Shown piece after piece: positions 29,456 through 38,790 of a DNA stretch of 41,515 nucleotides. How positions within the stretch are numbered: the stretch's first letter is position 1; each line of letters starts with the position of its first letter. The position numbers and the translations under genes were made by a program. The stretch lies in assembly GCA_934630515.1 (NCBI GenBank), contig CAKTVV010000022.1, positions 1 to 41,515 of the forward strand, given 5' to 3'. This DNA is from an uncultured Eubacteriales bacterium (GTDB lineage: Bacteria > Bacillota > Clostridia > Oscillospirales > Acutalibacteraceae). The notes beneath the pieces were generated by a model. It ran no database searches, was not told the origin of the DNA, and saw only the letters and a list, made by a program, of their open reading frames with translations.

Positions 29456-31924
29456 TTATCGCTTGGTTAGATTGGCGTAGTTTGCCATGAGCTTTTTCTG
29501 TCCTGCCCGGTCAAAGTCGATCACCAGCAGGGTATCGCCCGCCATGGGGGTCATCTTCACGATGGTGCCGTCTCCGAAGCTCTTATGCGAGACCGCATCA
29601 CCCACCTGCCACTGGACGGCGGCGGGCTTGGCGGCGACGGTCTGCGCCACCGTGCGGTGGGAGCCGCCCAGCGAGTGGGCAGCCGGGGTGGTGGAGCGGA
29701 ACGCCTCGGCGCTGTGGGCGGAGCGAGCTTCGCCGCCCCGGCTCATGCCCGGACGGCTGCTGCCGAACCGTCCGCCGCCAAATCCGCCAAATCCGCCGGA
29801 ATCCGCCGCTGCCCGGCAGCGGTTGACCTCCTCCTTGACCTCGGCGGGGATCTCCTGAAGAAAGCGGGAGGGCTGATTGCGGTTAGTTTGTCCATACAGC
29901 ATCCGTTCCCGGGCACGGGTGATATACAGCTCCTCCCGGGCACGGGTGATCGCCACATAGCACAGGCGCCGATCCTCCTCCAGCTCCACTGGGTCGAACA
30001 TGGTCTGATAGCCGGGGAAGATACCGTCCTCGAAGCCCGGCAGGAACACCACCGGGAACTCCAAGCCCTTGGCGGCGTGCATCGTCATAAGGGTGGCGGC
30101 GTCGGCGCTGGCGTCGAAGTTGTCGATGTCGGTCATCAGCGCCTGCTCCTCCAAGAATCCGGACAGCTCCGGCAGGTCGTCGCCGCAGTTTTTCTCATAC
30201 TGGCGAATGGTGGAGGATAATTCCTCCAGATTTTCCACCCGTCCCGCCTCGGCGTCTCCTGCCTCCTTCCACATGGACAGATAGCCGGAGCGCTCCAGCA
30301 TGGTGGTATACAGCAGATGCAGGGAGTTTTCCGGATCCCCTGCCATTTGCCGCAGATCCTCCATCATCTCGATGAACACCCCGATGCGGGCGGCTGCCCG
30401 GGACAGCGCCGGGTATTCGCCCGCCCGGGACAGCACCCCGTACAGAGGCTCTCCCAGCCCGGCGGCGATCTCTGCCGCTGCCTCTACGGTGGCGTCGCCG
30501 ATGCCTCGCTTGGGCTGGTTAATGATCCGGCGCAGACTCACCTCGTCCTCCGGGTTGTTGATGACCCGCAGATACGCCATGGCGTCCCGCACCTCCTGGG
30601 TGTCGTTGAACCGGTGGCCGCCGATGACCCGATAGGGGACGCCGCTGCGCACCAGCGCCTGCTCGATGGCGTTGGATTGGGCGTTGGCACGGTACAGGAC
30701 GGCGTATTCGGAGAAGCGCCGTCCGGTGGCGACGCCGGAGAGAATGGTGTCGGCGACAAACCGTCCCTCCTCCTCGGCATTGTCTACCGTCACCACCCGC
30801 ACCGGGTCGCCGGCGCCGTTGTCCGTCCACAGGGTCTTGCCCTTGCGTCCCTTATTGCAGGCGATCACACCGTTGGCGGCGGTGAGGATCTTTTGAGTGG
30901 AGCGGTAGTTCTGCTCCAGCCGGATCACCCGGCAGCCGGAGAACTCCTCTTCAAAGCCCAGAATGTTTTCAATGGTGGCACCCCGGAATTTATAGATGCT
31001 CTGGTCGTCGTCGCCCACCACGCACAGGTTGCCGCTTTTCGCCGCCAGCAGGCTCACCAGCTGATACTGGGCGTGGTTGGTGTCCTGATATTCGTCCACC
31101 ATCAGATAGCGGAAGCGGTTCTGATAGCGCTCCAGCACCGCCGGATGGGTGCGGAACAGCTCCACCGTGCGGCACAGCAGGTCGTCAAAATCCATGGCGT
31201 CCGCATCCCGCAGCTTCTGCTGGTACAGCCGATAGGCACGAGCCACCAGCCGCAGCCGGATGTCGGCTCCGTTTTCGTGGGCGGCGGCATACTCATCGGC
31301 ATCCACCAGCTCGTCCTTCGCCCGGCTGATCTCCCCTAAGATCGCCTTGTGCCCCAACGTCTTTTCGTCGATGTTCAGCTCTTTCATGCAGTTTTTCATC
31401 AGGCGGCGGCTGTCGTCGGTGTCGTAGATGGTGAAATGCCGGGAATACCCCAGCGCCTCCCCCTCCCGCCGGAGGATGCGGGCGCAGAAGGAATGGAAGG
31501 TGCTGGCACACACCTCGTCCCCCTCCTCACCCAGCATCCGGCACAGCCGCTCCTTCAGCTCGCCCGCCGCCTTGTTGGTGAAGGTGATGGCAAGAATTTT
31601 CCACGCTGGGCAGGGATCGACCGCCAGCAGGTCGAGAATGTCGCCATCCGGCTGCCGGGTGCCAGCGGCGCACGCCTGCAGCGCCTCCTCCTGCGTTGGA
31701 GAGAGGGCGGCGGGCGCTCCGGTACACTCATAGGCTCGCCCAAACCGGATGAGGTTGGCGATACGGTTGATCAGCACAGTGGTCTTGCCGCTGCCGGCGC
31801 CCGCCAAGATCAGCAGCGGTCCCTCGGTGCAGAACACCGCCTGCCGCTGGGGGGCGTTCATGCGGGAAAACTGCCGGTCGAGAATCGCACGGCGCAGTCG
31901 GATGAATTCCTCTGGGGTCAGCAT
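29456..31924 (-). CDS. pcrA: ATP-dependent DNA helicase PcrA/UvrD
   Basis: 822 residues. A 3'-5' superfamily 1 helicase for repair and replication-conflict removal. Walker A GAGSGKTT (42-49), ITFTNKAAGELKER, the DEYQDTN box, GDDDQSIYKFRGA, EQNYRST, TMHAAKGLEFPVVF and YVAITRARE are all present in order. The linker after residue 690 is Gly/Ser-rich, and the C-terminus is the PcrA Tudor-like domain (GDAVSHKSFGDGTIVK) that contacts RNA polymerase. There is a 30-residue insertion after motif Ia-preceding LIRFGRAYECT. No clear promoter is visible. Confidence 0.95.
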   Translation of the reverse strand: MLTPEEFIRLRRAILDRQFSRMNAPQRQAVFCTEGPLLILAGAGSGKTTVLINRIANLIRFGRAYECTGAPAALSPTQEEALQACAAGTRQPDGDILDLLAVDPCPAWKILAITFTNKAAGELKERLCRMLGEEGDEVCASTFHSFCARILRREGEALGYSRHFTIYDTDDSRRLMKNCMKELNIDEKTLGHKAILGEISRAKDELVDADEYAAAHENGADIRLRLVARAYRLYQQKLRDADAMDFDDLLCRTVELFRTHPAVLERYQNRFRYLMVDEYQDTNHAQYQLVSLLAAKSGNLCVVGDDDQSIYKFRGATIENILGFEEEFSGCRVIRLEQNYRSTQKILTAANGVIACNKGRKGKTLWTDNGAGDPVRVVTVDNAEEEGRFVADTILSGVATGRRFSEYAVLYRANAQSNAIEQALVRSGVPYRVIGGHRFNDTQEVRDAMAYLRVINNPEDEVSLRRIINQPKRGIGDATVEAAAEIAAGLGEPLYGVLSRAGEYPALSRAAARIGVFIEMMEDLRQMAGDPENSLHLLYTTMLERSGYLSMWKEAGDAEAGRVENLEELSSTIRQYEKNCGDDLPELSGFLEEQALMTDIDNFDASADAATLMTMHAAKGLEFPVVFLPGFEDGIFPGYQTMFDPVELEEDRRLCYVAITRAREELYITRARERMLYGQTNRNQPSRFLQEIPAEVKEEVNRCRAAADSGGFGGFGGGRFGSSRPGMSRGGEARSAHSAEAFRSTTPAAHSLGGSHRTVAQTVAAKPAAVQWQVGDAVSHKSFGDGTIVKMTPMAGDTLLVIDFDRAGQKKLMANYANLTKR

Positions 31925-31967
31925 GGCATCGGTTCCTTTCTTCGCCTAACAGAAATGATCGGTCACA

Positions 31968-31998
31968 AAAAGGTCGGGTGCTGCACCCGACCTTTTTG
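31968..31998. terminator. Bidirectional terminator between oadB and pcrA
   Basis: AAAAAGGTCGGGTGC-T-GCACCCGACCTTTTT, a 15-bp stem with a one-base centre. It ends the oadGB transcript on the minus strand before pcrA. Confidence 0.85.
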
Positions 31999-32024
31999 CG
32001 GTTGTTTCGTCAATAGAGGCCCGA

Positions 32025-33458
32025 TCAGCCGAACAGGGTCAGCAGCACACCGGCTGCTACCGCCGAGCCGATCACGCCCGCCACGTTGGGACCCATGGCG
32101 TGCATCAGCAGGAAGTTGCTGGGGTTCTCCTGCTGTCCCACCTTCTGGGATACCCGGGCTGCCATGGGAACCGCCGACACACCGGCCGAGCCGATGAGGG
32201 GGTTCACCTTGCCGCCGGTGATCAGATACATGAGCTTGCCCAGCAGCACGCCGCCGGCCGTGCCCATGGAGAAGGCGATCAGTCCCAGACAGATGATGAG
32301 GATGGTGGTGGGCTTCAGGAAGCTGTAGGCATTGGCGGTGGCGCCCACCGTCACGCCCAGACAGATGGTGACAATGTTCATCAGCTCGTTCTGTGCCGTC
32401 TTGCTGATACGATCCACCACGCCGCTCTCCCGCATGAGGTTGCCCAGCATGAGCATACCGATCAGCGGAGCCGCCGAGGGCAGCAGCAGCACGCAGATCA
32501 CCGTCACCAGAATGGGGAACAGGATCTTTTCGGTCTTGGAGACCTCACGCAGCTGGGTCATGACCACGCTGCGCTCCTTTTTGGTGGTCAGCGCCCGCAT
32601 GATGGGGGGCTGGATGATCGGCACCAGCGCCATGTAGGAATAGGCGGCGATGGCGATGGCACCCAGCAGCTCAGGCGCCAGCTTGGAGGTCAGGTAGATG
32701 GCGGTGGGGCCGTCCGCACCGCCGATGATCCCGATGGATGCCGCCTGCTTCTGGGTGAAGTTGATGCCCCACGCCTCTGCCACCGGCAGCAGGTTGAGAC
32801 ACCGGGCGCCGAAGTAGGTCATGAAAATGCCCAGCTGCGCCGCCGCTCCCAGCAGGAAGCTCTTGGGGTTGGACAGCAGCGGACCAAAATCGGTCATGGC
32901 GCCGATGCCCAGGAAGATCAGCGGGGGATAGATGCCGAATTTCACGCCCTGATACAGATACCACAGCAGACCGCCCTGATCGAAATGCTGCCAGTATACC
33001 CGGATGGCGTGGGCGTTGCCCTCGCTGTCCATGCGCACCAGATAGGTGTTGTAGCCGTCGCTGAAGGTCAGGCACTCCTTGCCGCCCTCGGTGGTGGTCT
33101 TCTGTATGTAGGAGAGATATTGCTGGCCGATGGTGCCGGCCTCCTCCTCATAGACGGGATAGACCTGTTCATAGGTGCCGTCTACATATTGCTGCAGCTC
33201 GCTGTCGGAGAAAGCCACCAGCGAATTCTTCTGGGGATCCATCACGCCGCCCAGCGGCAGATTGACCAGCAGCATACCGAAGGCGATGGGCAGCAGCAGC
33301 AAGGGCTCAAACTGCTTTTTGATCGCCAGATACAGCAGCACACAGGCAATACCGATCATGATGAGGTTTTTCCAGCCGCCGCCGGAGAAGTTCAATAACC
33401 GTGCCAGACCGGACTCGGTCCACAGATCCGACAGGGCACTGCCAAATTCCTGCCACAT
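32025..33458 (-). CDS. oadB: Na+-translocating decarboxylase, beta subunit, with an insertion
   Basis: 477 residues; members without insertion have about 370-430. This membrane subunit couples decarboxylation of a biotin-bound carboxyl group to Na+ export. The conserved blocks are GVKFGIYPPLIFLGIGAMTD, SIGIIGGADGPTAIY with the Na+-binding Asp, and GNLMRESGVV. Between the second span and GLLWYLYQGV there is an extra domain of about 85 residues (75-160, with many Tyr, Glu and Asp) that would face one side of the membrane. The alpha and biotin carrier subunits are not in the window, so oxaloacetate, glutaconyl-CoA or methylmalonyl-CoA cannot be told apart. Confidence 0.93.
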   Translation of the reverse strand: MWQEFGSALSDLWTESGLARLLNFSGGGWKNLIMIGIACVLLYLAIKKQFEPLLLLPIAFGMLLVNLPLGGVMDPQKNSLVAFSDSELQQYVDGTYEQVYPVYEEEAGTIGQQYLSYIQKTTTEGGKECLTFSDGYNTYLVRMDSEGNAHAIRVYWQHFDQGGLLWYLYQGVKFGIYPPLIFLGIGAMTDFGPLLSNPKSFLLGAAAQLGIFMTYFGARCLNLLPVAEAWGINFTQKQAASIGIIGGADGPTAIYLTSKLAPELLGAIAIAAYSYMALVPIIQPPIMRALTTKKERSVVMTQLREVSKTEKILFPILVTVICVLLLPSAAPLIGMLMLGNLMRESGVVDRISKTAQNELMNIVTICLGVTVGATANAYSFLKPTTILIICLGLIAFSMGTAGGVLLGKLMYLITGGKVNPLIGSAGVSAVPMAARVSQKVGQQENPSNFLLMHAMGPNVAGVIGSAVAAGVLLTLFG

Positions 33459-33461
33459 AGC

Positions 33462-33827
33462 TCAGTTTGCCTCCTTTTTCTGAATGCTCGTCACCGCATA
33501 CTGGGTGCCGGCGGGGGCCATAGCCGCCGCCGCTGCCGAGATGACCGCCACCGTCTCGTCCGGGATTCCGTTCTGGATCTGGGGCTCGGTGGATACCGGC
33601 TGGGTGTTGCCCACGATGGGGGCGGCTGCCGGAGCAGCCGGTGCCGCCGCCGGGGCGGGGGCCTCAGTCTCGTCCGGGGCGCCGCCGGTCTTGGACATTG
33701 CCATGCCGAACAGCTTGAACACGCCGGTGAGCAGCAGCAGCACGGCAAAGACCACCACCAGACCGATGAGAATGGTCATGCCGGCGTCGCCGAGAATAGC
33801 CCCGGCGTTTTCTGCCAAATACAGCAT
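33462..33827 (-). CDS. oadG: Na+-translocating decarboxylase, gamma subunit
   Basis: 121 residues. One membrane span (ILIGLVVVFAVLLLLTGVFKLFG) followed by an Ala/Pro-rich linker, the normal form of OadG-type proteins that anchor the complex. I start at ATG 33827 after GGAGGA at 10 nt; the open frame extends further without a start site. It lies 3 nt before oadB in the same direction, with its own promoter. Confidence 0.88.
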   Translation of the reverse strand: MLYLAENAGAILGDAGMTILIGLVVVFAVLLLLTGVFKLFGMAMSKTGGAPDETEAPAPAAAPAAPAAAPIVGNTQPVSTEPQIQNGIPDETVAVISAAAAAMAPAGTQYAVTSIQKKEAN

Positions 33828-33906
33828 ATATCTCAATCCTCCGAATGATAAATTTTTGTCTGACGGACGAAAAACCCATCTTCGCCCATCATAAAACAAT
33901 GGTATC

Positions 33907-33935
33907 ATTATACTGCGCCTGCAGGCAAAATGCAA
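33907..33935 (-). promoter_or_regulatory. Promoter of oadGB
   Basis: Minus-strand TTGCAT (33930-33935), 17 bp, TATAAT (33907-33912). Confidence 0.8.
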
Positions 33936-34080
33936 CCCAAAATCCACGAATTTCGGATTTTTTTATCCCCTTTTTGGGAAATTGCCGGCACATTCACACA
34001 ATTTTCACATTCTTCGGCTACAATAGCGCTATTATAGACAAGTATGTGCATGGAGAATGCAAAAAAGGAGGGATCCGGGG

Positions 34081-36312
34081 GTGTCTGGATCACAGGAGAC
34101 CGTGACCCGCCCGTCCCGGAAATGGGGACGCCGGGAGCTGTTCTGCTGCCGGCTGCCCGGCGGGATAACGGTCAGCACCACCGGCGGGCGATTGCTGGGC
34201 GGCGGTGTGTTTACGGCGGCGCTGCTGTGGCTGGTGCTGGCGCATAGGGCGGCTTTTTTGGAGGCGGAGGTCACTCAGGGCGGATTGCTGTTCGGGTTGT
34301 GTCTGGCGGCGTGTGGGTTGCTGGCGGGGATGACCCTGCTGCGCTGGCGTTTACCGGATAAACCGGCGGTGATCGTCAGCCTGATCGTGGCGGCGCTGCT
34401 GCCGATCGTTGCCATGACGATGGCGGAATGTCTCAATGGGGTGTTCACCTGGGATTGGTCGCCCCAGATACTGATATTGAATTATATCCTCTACTTCGTA
34501 TTTTACGGGGTGGTGTATGCTCTCTCCGGCAGTCTGCGGCTGCCGCTGCTTATCGTCGATCCGCTGGTGTTTCTGCTGGCGCTGACAAACCACTGGGTGT
34601 ACGCTTTCCGGGGGACACCCTTTACCCCGATGGACATTTTCGCCGCCGGAACCGCAGCCAATGTGGCGTCCAACTATACGTTTTCGCTGGACTATCAGAT
34701 CGTGATCGCCATTCTGCTGCTGGCATTTTTGCAGGTGGCGGCGTTCCGGCTGCGCACCCCTGGGATGGATAAGGTGGTGAAGATCGCCAGCCGGGTGTTT
34801 TGCGCCGTGCTGGCGGTGTGCATCGTGGGAATCTACGCCTTCACCAACCAGTATGCGGAGGCGGGACTGCGCCCGGATTTCTGGAATCAGAACCGGGGGT
34901 ATCGCCGCACCGGCGTGGTGATGAACTTCTGTCTGAACCTGAAATACATCAAGGTGTCCCGTCCGGCGGGATACGATGCCAACGCCATTCCCACCATTGT
35001 GTACGGTCTGCTGGAGGAGGAAACGGAGGACGGCATCTTCATAAGCATTTCCGATGCCGAGACCGCTCCACAGCCGGCGAAAGCCCCCAACATCATCTGC
35101 ATCATGAATGAATCGCTGTCGGATCTGAGCGTGCTGGGGGATGTGTACACCAACGAGGACTATATGCCCTTTCTCCGGTCGCTGACCGAAAACACCGTCC
35201 GGGGCAATCTGTATGTGCCGGTGGTGGGCTCCGGCACCAGCAATACGGAATTTGAATTTCTCACCGGCGCCTCCACCGCCTTTTTCCCGGCGGGGAGCAA
35301 CGCCTATATGCTGTATATCAAAAATCCGCTGGAGTCGCTGGTATCGACGCTGGGGGCACAGGGTTATTCCAAGCAGGCGTTCCACCCCTACTATTCCAGC
35401 GGCTGGAACCGGACGAATGTGTATAAGAATCTGGATTTCGACCGGTTCCTGTCCATCGGCTCGGTGATCGATCAGAGCATCCTTCTGGAATACCAGAACA
35501 GCGGCTTTAGCGCCGAAACGCTGGAGTCGCTGGTGGAGGAGGCTTATCCGGGGCAGGAGGTGCTGCTGCGGCGGTATGTGAGCGACAGCTACGATTACCG
35601 GAAGGTCATCGAGCTGTATGAGGAGCGGGACGAGAGCCAGCCGTTCTTCCTGTTTAACGTGACGATGCAGAACCACGGCGGCTATACCGAGCGGGCGAAG
35701 AACTTTTCCCAGCAGATCTACCTCACCGACGAGGAGGGCAACCGGTTGGTGCGGCACACGGAGCGGGGCGATACCGATCTGTATCCGCTGGCGAACCAGT
35801 ACCTCTCGCTGGTGAAGGAGTCGGACTCCGCCTTTGAGGAGCTGCTGGAATACTTTGCGCAGCAGGAGGAGCCGACGGTCATCTGTATGTTCGGTGACCA
35901 CCAGCCCAATATAGAAACCGCCTATCTGCAGGAGCTGCTGGGGGTGGATTCGCTGTATTCCATGAGTACCCGGCAGGATCAGCAGCGGTATGTGACCCCG
36001 TTCTATATTTGGGCGAACTACGACATCGGGGAGCGGACGGTGGAGCGGCTGAGCAGCAACTATCTGTCCTCCTATGTGCTGCAGGTGGCGGGGGTGCAGA
36101 TGCCGGTATTTAACCAGTATCTCCTGAAGCTGTCCAAGACGCTGCCGGTGATCGACACGGTGGGGTATATCGACGCCGCCGGAAACTATTACACCAATGG
36201 CGAAAGCTCCGAGTATACCGTGCTGCTGAAGAACTACGAAAAGGTCATCTACAATCTGATGTTTGATCAGGACGCCAAGTGCGAGGAGCTGTTCTCGCTG
36301 GAGGGGCCGTAA
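34081..36312 (+). CDS. LTA synthase-like membrane sulfatase/phosphoglycerol transferase
   Basis: 743 residues. About six membrane spans in the first 240 residues precede an extracellular alkaline-phosphatase-fold domain. Seen: the metal-binding IICIMNESLSDLSVLG, the likely nucleophile Thr386 in GSGTSNTEFEFLTG, HPYYSSGWNR, NVTMQNHGGY and the metal site ICMFGDHQPN. It probably moves phosphoglycerol onto a glycolipid or polymer at the cell surface. The start is GTG 34081, because AGGAGGG lies 8-9 nt upstream; the ATG at 34057 lies before that site. It is larger than LtaS and may belong to a related transferase subgroup. Confidence 0.85.
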   Translation: MSGSQETVTRPSRKWGRRELFCCRLPGGITVSTTGGRLLGGGVFTAALLWLVLAHRAAFLEAEVTQGGLLFGLCLAACGLLAGMTLLRWRLPDKPAVIVSLIVAALLPIVAMTMAECLNGVFTWDWSPQILILNYILYFVFYGVVYALSGSLRLPLLIVDPLVFLLALTNHWVYAFRGTPFTPMDIFAAGTAANVASNYTFSLDYQIVIAILLLAFLQVAAFRLRTPGMDKVVKIASRVFCAVLAVCIVGIYAFTNQYAEAGLRPDFWNQNRGYRRTGVVMNFCLNLKYIKVSRPAGYDANAIPTIVYGLLEEETEDGIFISISDAETAPQPAKAPNIICIMNESLSDLSVLGDVYTNEDYMPFLRSLTENTVRGNLYVPVVGSGTSNTEFEFLTGASTAFFPAGSNAYMLYIKNPLESLVSTLGAQGYSKQAFHPYYSSGWNRTNVYKNLDFDRFLSIGSVIDQSILLEYQNSGFSAETLESLVEEAYPGQEVLLRRYVSDSYDYRKVIELYEERDESQPFFLFNVTMQNHGGYTERAKNFSQQIYLTDEEGNRLVRHTERGDTDLYPLANQYLSLVKESDSAFEELLEYFAQQEEPTVICMFGDHQPNIETAYLQELLGVDSLYSMSTRQDQQRYVTPFYIWANYDIGERTVERLSSNYLSSYVLQVAGVQMPVFNQYLLKLSKTLPVIDTVGYIDAAGNYYTNGESSEYTVLLKNYEKVIYNLMFDQDAKCEELFSLEGP

Positions 36313-36320
36313 CCGACACA

Positions 36321-36356
36321 GCGGAGGGGCTGTCTGCTGACAACCCCTCCGCATTT
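36321..36356 (+). terminator. Terminator after the LTA synthase-like gene
   Basis: GCGGAGGGG (36321-36329) and CCCCTCCGC (36344-36352) around a 14-nt loop, then ATTTAT. The T-run is weak, so part of the transcript may continue into the next gene. Confidence 0.65.
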
Positions 36357-36381
36357 ATACAATATATAAGGAGTGAGATCG

Positions 36382-36609
36382 ATGGAGACCATCCGACCGG
36401 GACGCTGGCGGCATTTCAAGGGCAACGAATACGAGGTCATCGGTGTGGCGCAGCATTCCGAAACGCTGGAGCAGATGGTGGTGTACAGGGCATTGTACGG
36501 CGACGGCGGGCTGTGGGTGCGTCCGGCGTCGATGTGGCTGGAGACGGTGGAGCGGGATGGCCAGCGCTTCCCCCGGTTCACCTATGTGGGCGCCATGCCG
36601 AGCCTATAG
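36382..36609 (+). CDS. DUF1653 domain protein
   Basis: 75 residues, essentially one DUF1653 domain: GRWRHFKGNEYEVIGVAQHS, then MVVYRALYGDGGLWVRP. A common small cytoplasmic domain of unknown function, with an SH3-like beta-barrel appearance. AAGGAG is 8 nt before ATG 36382. Its last 6 nt overlap the end of the convergent M14 gene. Confidence 0.88.
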   Translation: METIRPGRWRHFKGNEYEVIGVAQHSETLEQMVVYRALYGDGGLWVRPASMWLETVERDGQRFPRFTYVGAMPSL

Positions 36610-37533
36610 TACGGCGCACAGCACCAGCATCTCCCGTGCCTTTTCATACAGAGTCTCGAAATCGGACAGGGGCAGCGGATTTTCACCCCGTCCCAGCTCG
36701 ATGGTGAAGCCGGGACGGTGAAAGCAGCGGATGAACCAATCCTTGCAGCCGCCGTAGGCAGCCATGCCGGTGGGGTCGGCTACCGTGTATCCGCTGGCTT
36801 CCCCCAGCACCTGTGCCATGAGATGGCTCTGGGGCGGAGTATAATCGCCGTAGCGCCAGTAGATCTCCTCCCCCTGGCTGTGAAGCGCCACCAGATGCCG
36901 AAAGCCGTATTGACGGCACAGGTCGGTGACTGCCCGGGTCTCCGGCTCACTCTCCGGGGAGGGACCGCTGTATTGGCGGGGGCCCGGGGCGTCCCGGTGA
37001 TTTTTTGCCGCCAGGGCTTGCATTTCTGCCCAACCTGCGTTAAAATTATGGTTGATATCCACGCCCCGGGCATTGGCTTGCCACAGCCCCGGCGTGTCGC
37101 CCCCGTGGGCGGCGACGAAGGAAGCATATTTTCCGGCGGCGGCGCTGCCGTGGAGAGTGATGTCCGCCCCATCCGGGTTGACTAAGGGGAGGAACCAGAT
37201 CTCCCGCTCCTCCAGCACCTTTTCCACCGCCAGATCGCAGAGCGGCAGGCGGGCTTTGCCTGCCCGGCACAGCTCCTCGCACAGCCGCAGGGCGCACAGA
37301 GCGGTGAGCCATTCCTGCCCGTGAAAGGCGGCGGCGATCAGCACCCGCTGGCGGCTGCCGCCTCTTCCGGCGGACAGCACCAGCGCCCGGAGCGGCCGCT
37401 CCAGCACGCTGGCGCCCACCGTTACCGCCCGTAATCCCCGGTAGCGCCCGCACAGAGCGGCGATGAGACTGTCCACTGTCCGGAAATCCATCGGCTGGGG
37501 GACGGTAAGGAGCGGCTGATACACGACATCCAT
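36604..37533 (-). CDS. M14-family zinc carboxypeptidase
   Basis: 309 residues. The zinc site is H71-xx-E74 (FHGQEW) plus H218 (LVALHSQGEE), substrate binding RGVDINHNF (156-164), and the catalytic Glu279 in FTIELGRGENP. It resembles gamma-D-glutamyl-diaminoacid peptidases that trim muropeptides, but lacks a signal peptide and LysM domains, so it is likely cytoplasmic and may serve peptidoglycan recycling. The start at 37533 has AGAGGG 8 nt upstream. The open frame extends to 38367 only as an antisense shadow of the Nudix region. Confidence 0.88.
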   Translation of the reverse strand: MDVVYQPLLTVPQPMDFRTVDSLIAALCGRYRGLRAVTVGASVLERPLRALVLSAGRGGSRQRVLIAAAFHGQEWLTALCALRLCEELCRAGKARLPLCDLAVEKVLEEREIWFLPLVNPDGADITLHGSAAAGKYASFVAAHGGDTPGLWQANARGVDINHNFNAGWAEMQALAAKNHRDAPGPRQYSGPSPESEPETRAVTDLCRQYGFRHLVALHSQGEEIYWRYGDYTPPQSHLMAQVLGEASGYTVADPTGMAAYGGCKDWFIRCFHRPGFTIELGRGENPLPLSDFETLYEKAREMLVLCAVL

Positions 37534-37575
37534 GACGATACCCTCTTTCGAGCGATGATAAAGGAGTTTATGCCT

Positions 37576-38118
37576 ATGAAACTGACCGAAAAAACCGTAT
37601 CCGGCACGGAAATTTACGCCGGCCGCATCCTGCATGTGCAGGTGGATCGGGTGCAGCTGCCCGACGGACACGAATCCACCCGGGAGGTGATCCGGCACCC
37701 GGGCGGTGTGGGCGTGTTGGCGCTGACCGATGCCGGGGAGGTGCTGCTGGTGCAGCAATACCGCTATCCCTATGGGGAGGTGCTGACCGAGATCCCCGCC
37801 GGCAAGCGGGAGCCCGACGAGGAGCCGCTGGAGACCGGTAAGCGGGAGCTGGAGGAGGAGACCGGCTATGTGGCGGATCGGTACGAGCCGCTGGGGACGG
37901 TCTATCCCTCGCCGGGCTACACCGATGAGGTGATCCACCTGTTTCTGGCTGCCGGGCTGCATAAGACAGCCGCCCACCCGGACGAGGGAGAGTTTCTGCA
38001 TGTGCTGCGCCGTCCGCTGGCGCAGCTGGTGGATCAGGTGCTGGCAGGCGAGCTGCCGGACGCCAAGACGCAGGTGGCGATCTTGAAAGCTTGGAAGAAA
38101 ACGGGAGGAAAGCTCTGA
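37576..38118 (+). CDS. nudF: ADP-ribose pyrophosphatase (Nudix)
   Basis: 180 residues. The Nudix box GKREPDEEPLETGKRELEEE is complete (Gly76 to Gly97), and the early VLLVQQYRYPYGEVLTEIPAG is typical of NudF enzymes that split ADP-ribose to AMP and ribose-5-phosphate. ATG 37576 is chosen because GGAG lies 9 nt upstream; ATG 37570 is too close. Its stop overlaps the next start (TGATG). Confidence 0.93.
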   Translation: MKLTEKTVSGTEIYAGRILHVQVDRVQLPDGHESTREVIRHPGGVGVLALTDAGEVLLVQQYRYPYGEVLTEIPAGKREPDEEPLETGKRELEEETGYVADRYEPLGTVYPSPGYTDEVIHLFLAAGLHKTAAHPDEGEFLHVLRRPLAQLVDQVLAGELPDAKTQVAILKAWKKTGGKL

Positions 38119-38711
38119 TGCGTACATCGTCGAAAATACTGGTGTGGTTGGCGTGGCTGGCGCTGATTCCCGCCACGCTGTTTCAGGGCGGCGCCCTGAT
38201 AAGCGTGCTGCTGAAAAGCCAATCGGTGCTGCAGGAGCAGCCGTGGCTGCTGCCTGTGTGGGTGGCGGTGATCGTGCTGCCCATCGCAGCGCAGATCCTG
38301 CTGGCATGCCTGCATGACAAAAAAGGCTGGACGGTGGTATGCGCCGTACTGGTGCTGGTGGCGGCACTGCTGGCGGTGCTGGTGCTGCTGGCGCTGCGGG
38401 ATGCCTTTCCGCCCCAGACCAGCGCCAACGGTACGCAGGGACTGACCGTGTGGCGGCTGTGCTATCGGCACGGGCTGTCGATTCTGGCGCCGCTGATGAC
38501 GGCGCTGGCAGCGCTGCTGCAGGAGATGGAGAACCGGGCGCTGCGCCGCCGCCGGGAGCTGGAGGAGGAGGGGACCACTCTCGACCTGTCCGGCAAACCG
38601 CTGTTCCGGGATGAAAGCACGCTGGGACTGGCGCATTTCGGCGGCGATGAGGCGCCGGATGCGGCGCCCCGCAAACTGAAACGCAGTCTGCGGCATAAGC
38701 AGCGCTCTTAA
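38118..38711 (+). CDS. Membrane protein, unknown function
   Basis: 197 residues. Three clear spans (about 8-30, 43-65 and 72-95), possibly a fourth near 120-140, then a charged cytoplasmic tail with RRRRELEEEGTTLDLSG and a basic end. I recognise no family. It is translationally coupled to the Nudix gene (TGATG), with GGAGG upstream, so the two belong to one operon. A GC hairpin follows the stop (38711-38730). Confidence 0.7.
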   Translation: MRTSSKILVWLAWLALIPATLFQGGALISVLLKSQSVLQEQPWLLPVWVAVIVLPIAAQILLACLHDKKGWTVVCAVLVLVAALLAVLVLLALRDAFPPQTSANGTQGLTVWRLCYRHGLSILAPLMTALAALLQEMENRALRRRRELEEEGTTLDLSGKPLFRDESTLGLAHFGGDEAPDAAPRKLKRSLRHKQRS

Positions 38712-38790
38712 GGGCGGCGGAGTCCGCCCCGGTGGCAGGGCTGCTGTGGAGAACAGACCGGGCGCTCGTCGGAAATCCCGATGCTGCTTG

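Noticed and set aside
36604..38367. 587-codon open frame spanning the M14 gene and the Nudix region
   Set aside because: Only the part from 37533 down matches an M14 peptidase; the rest is opposite the Nudix and membrane genes and is low-complexity.
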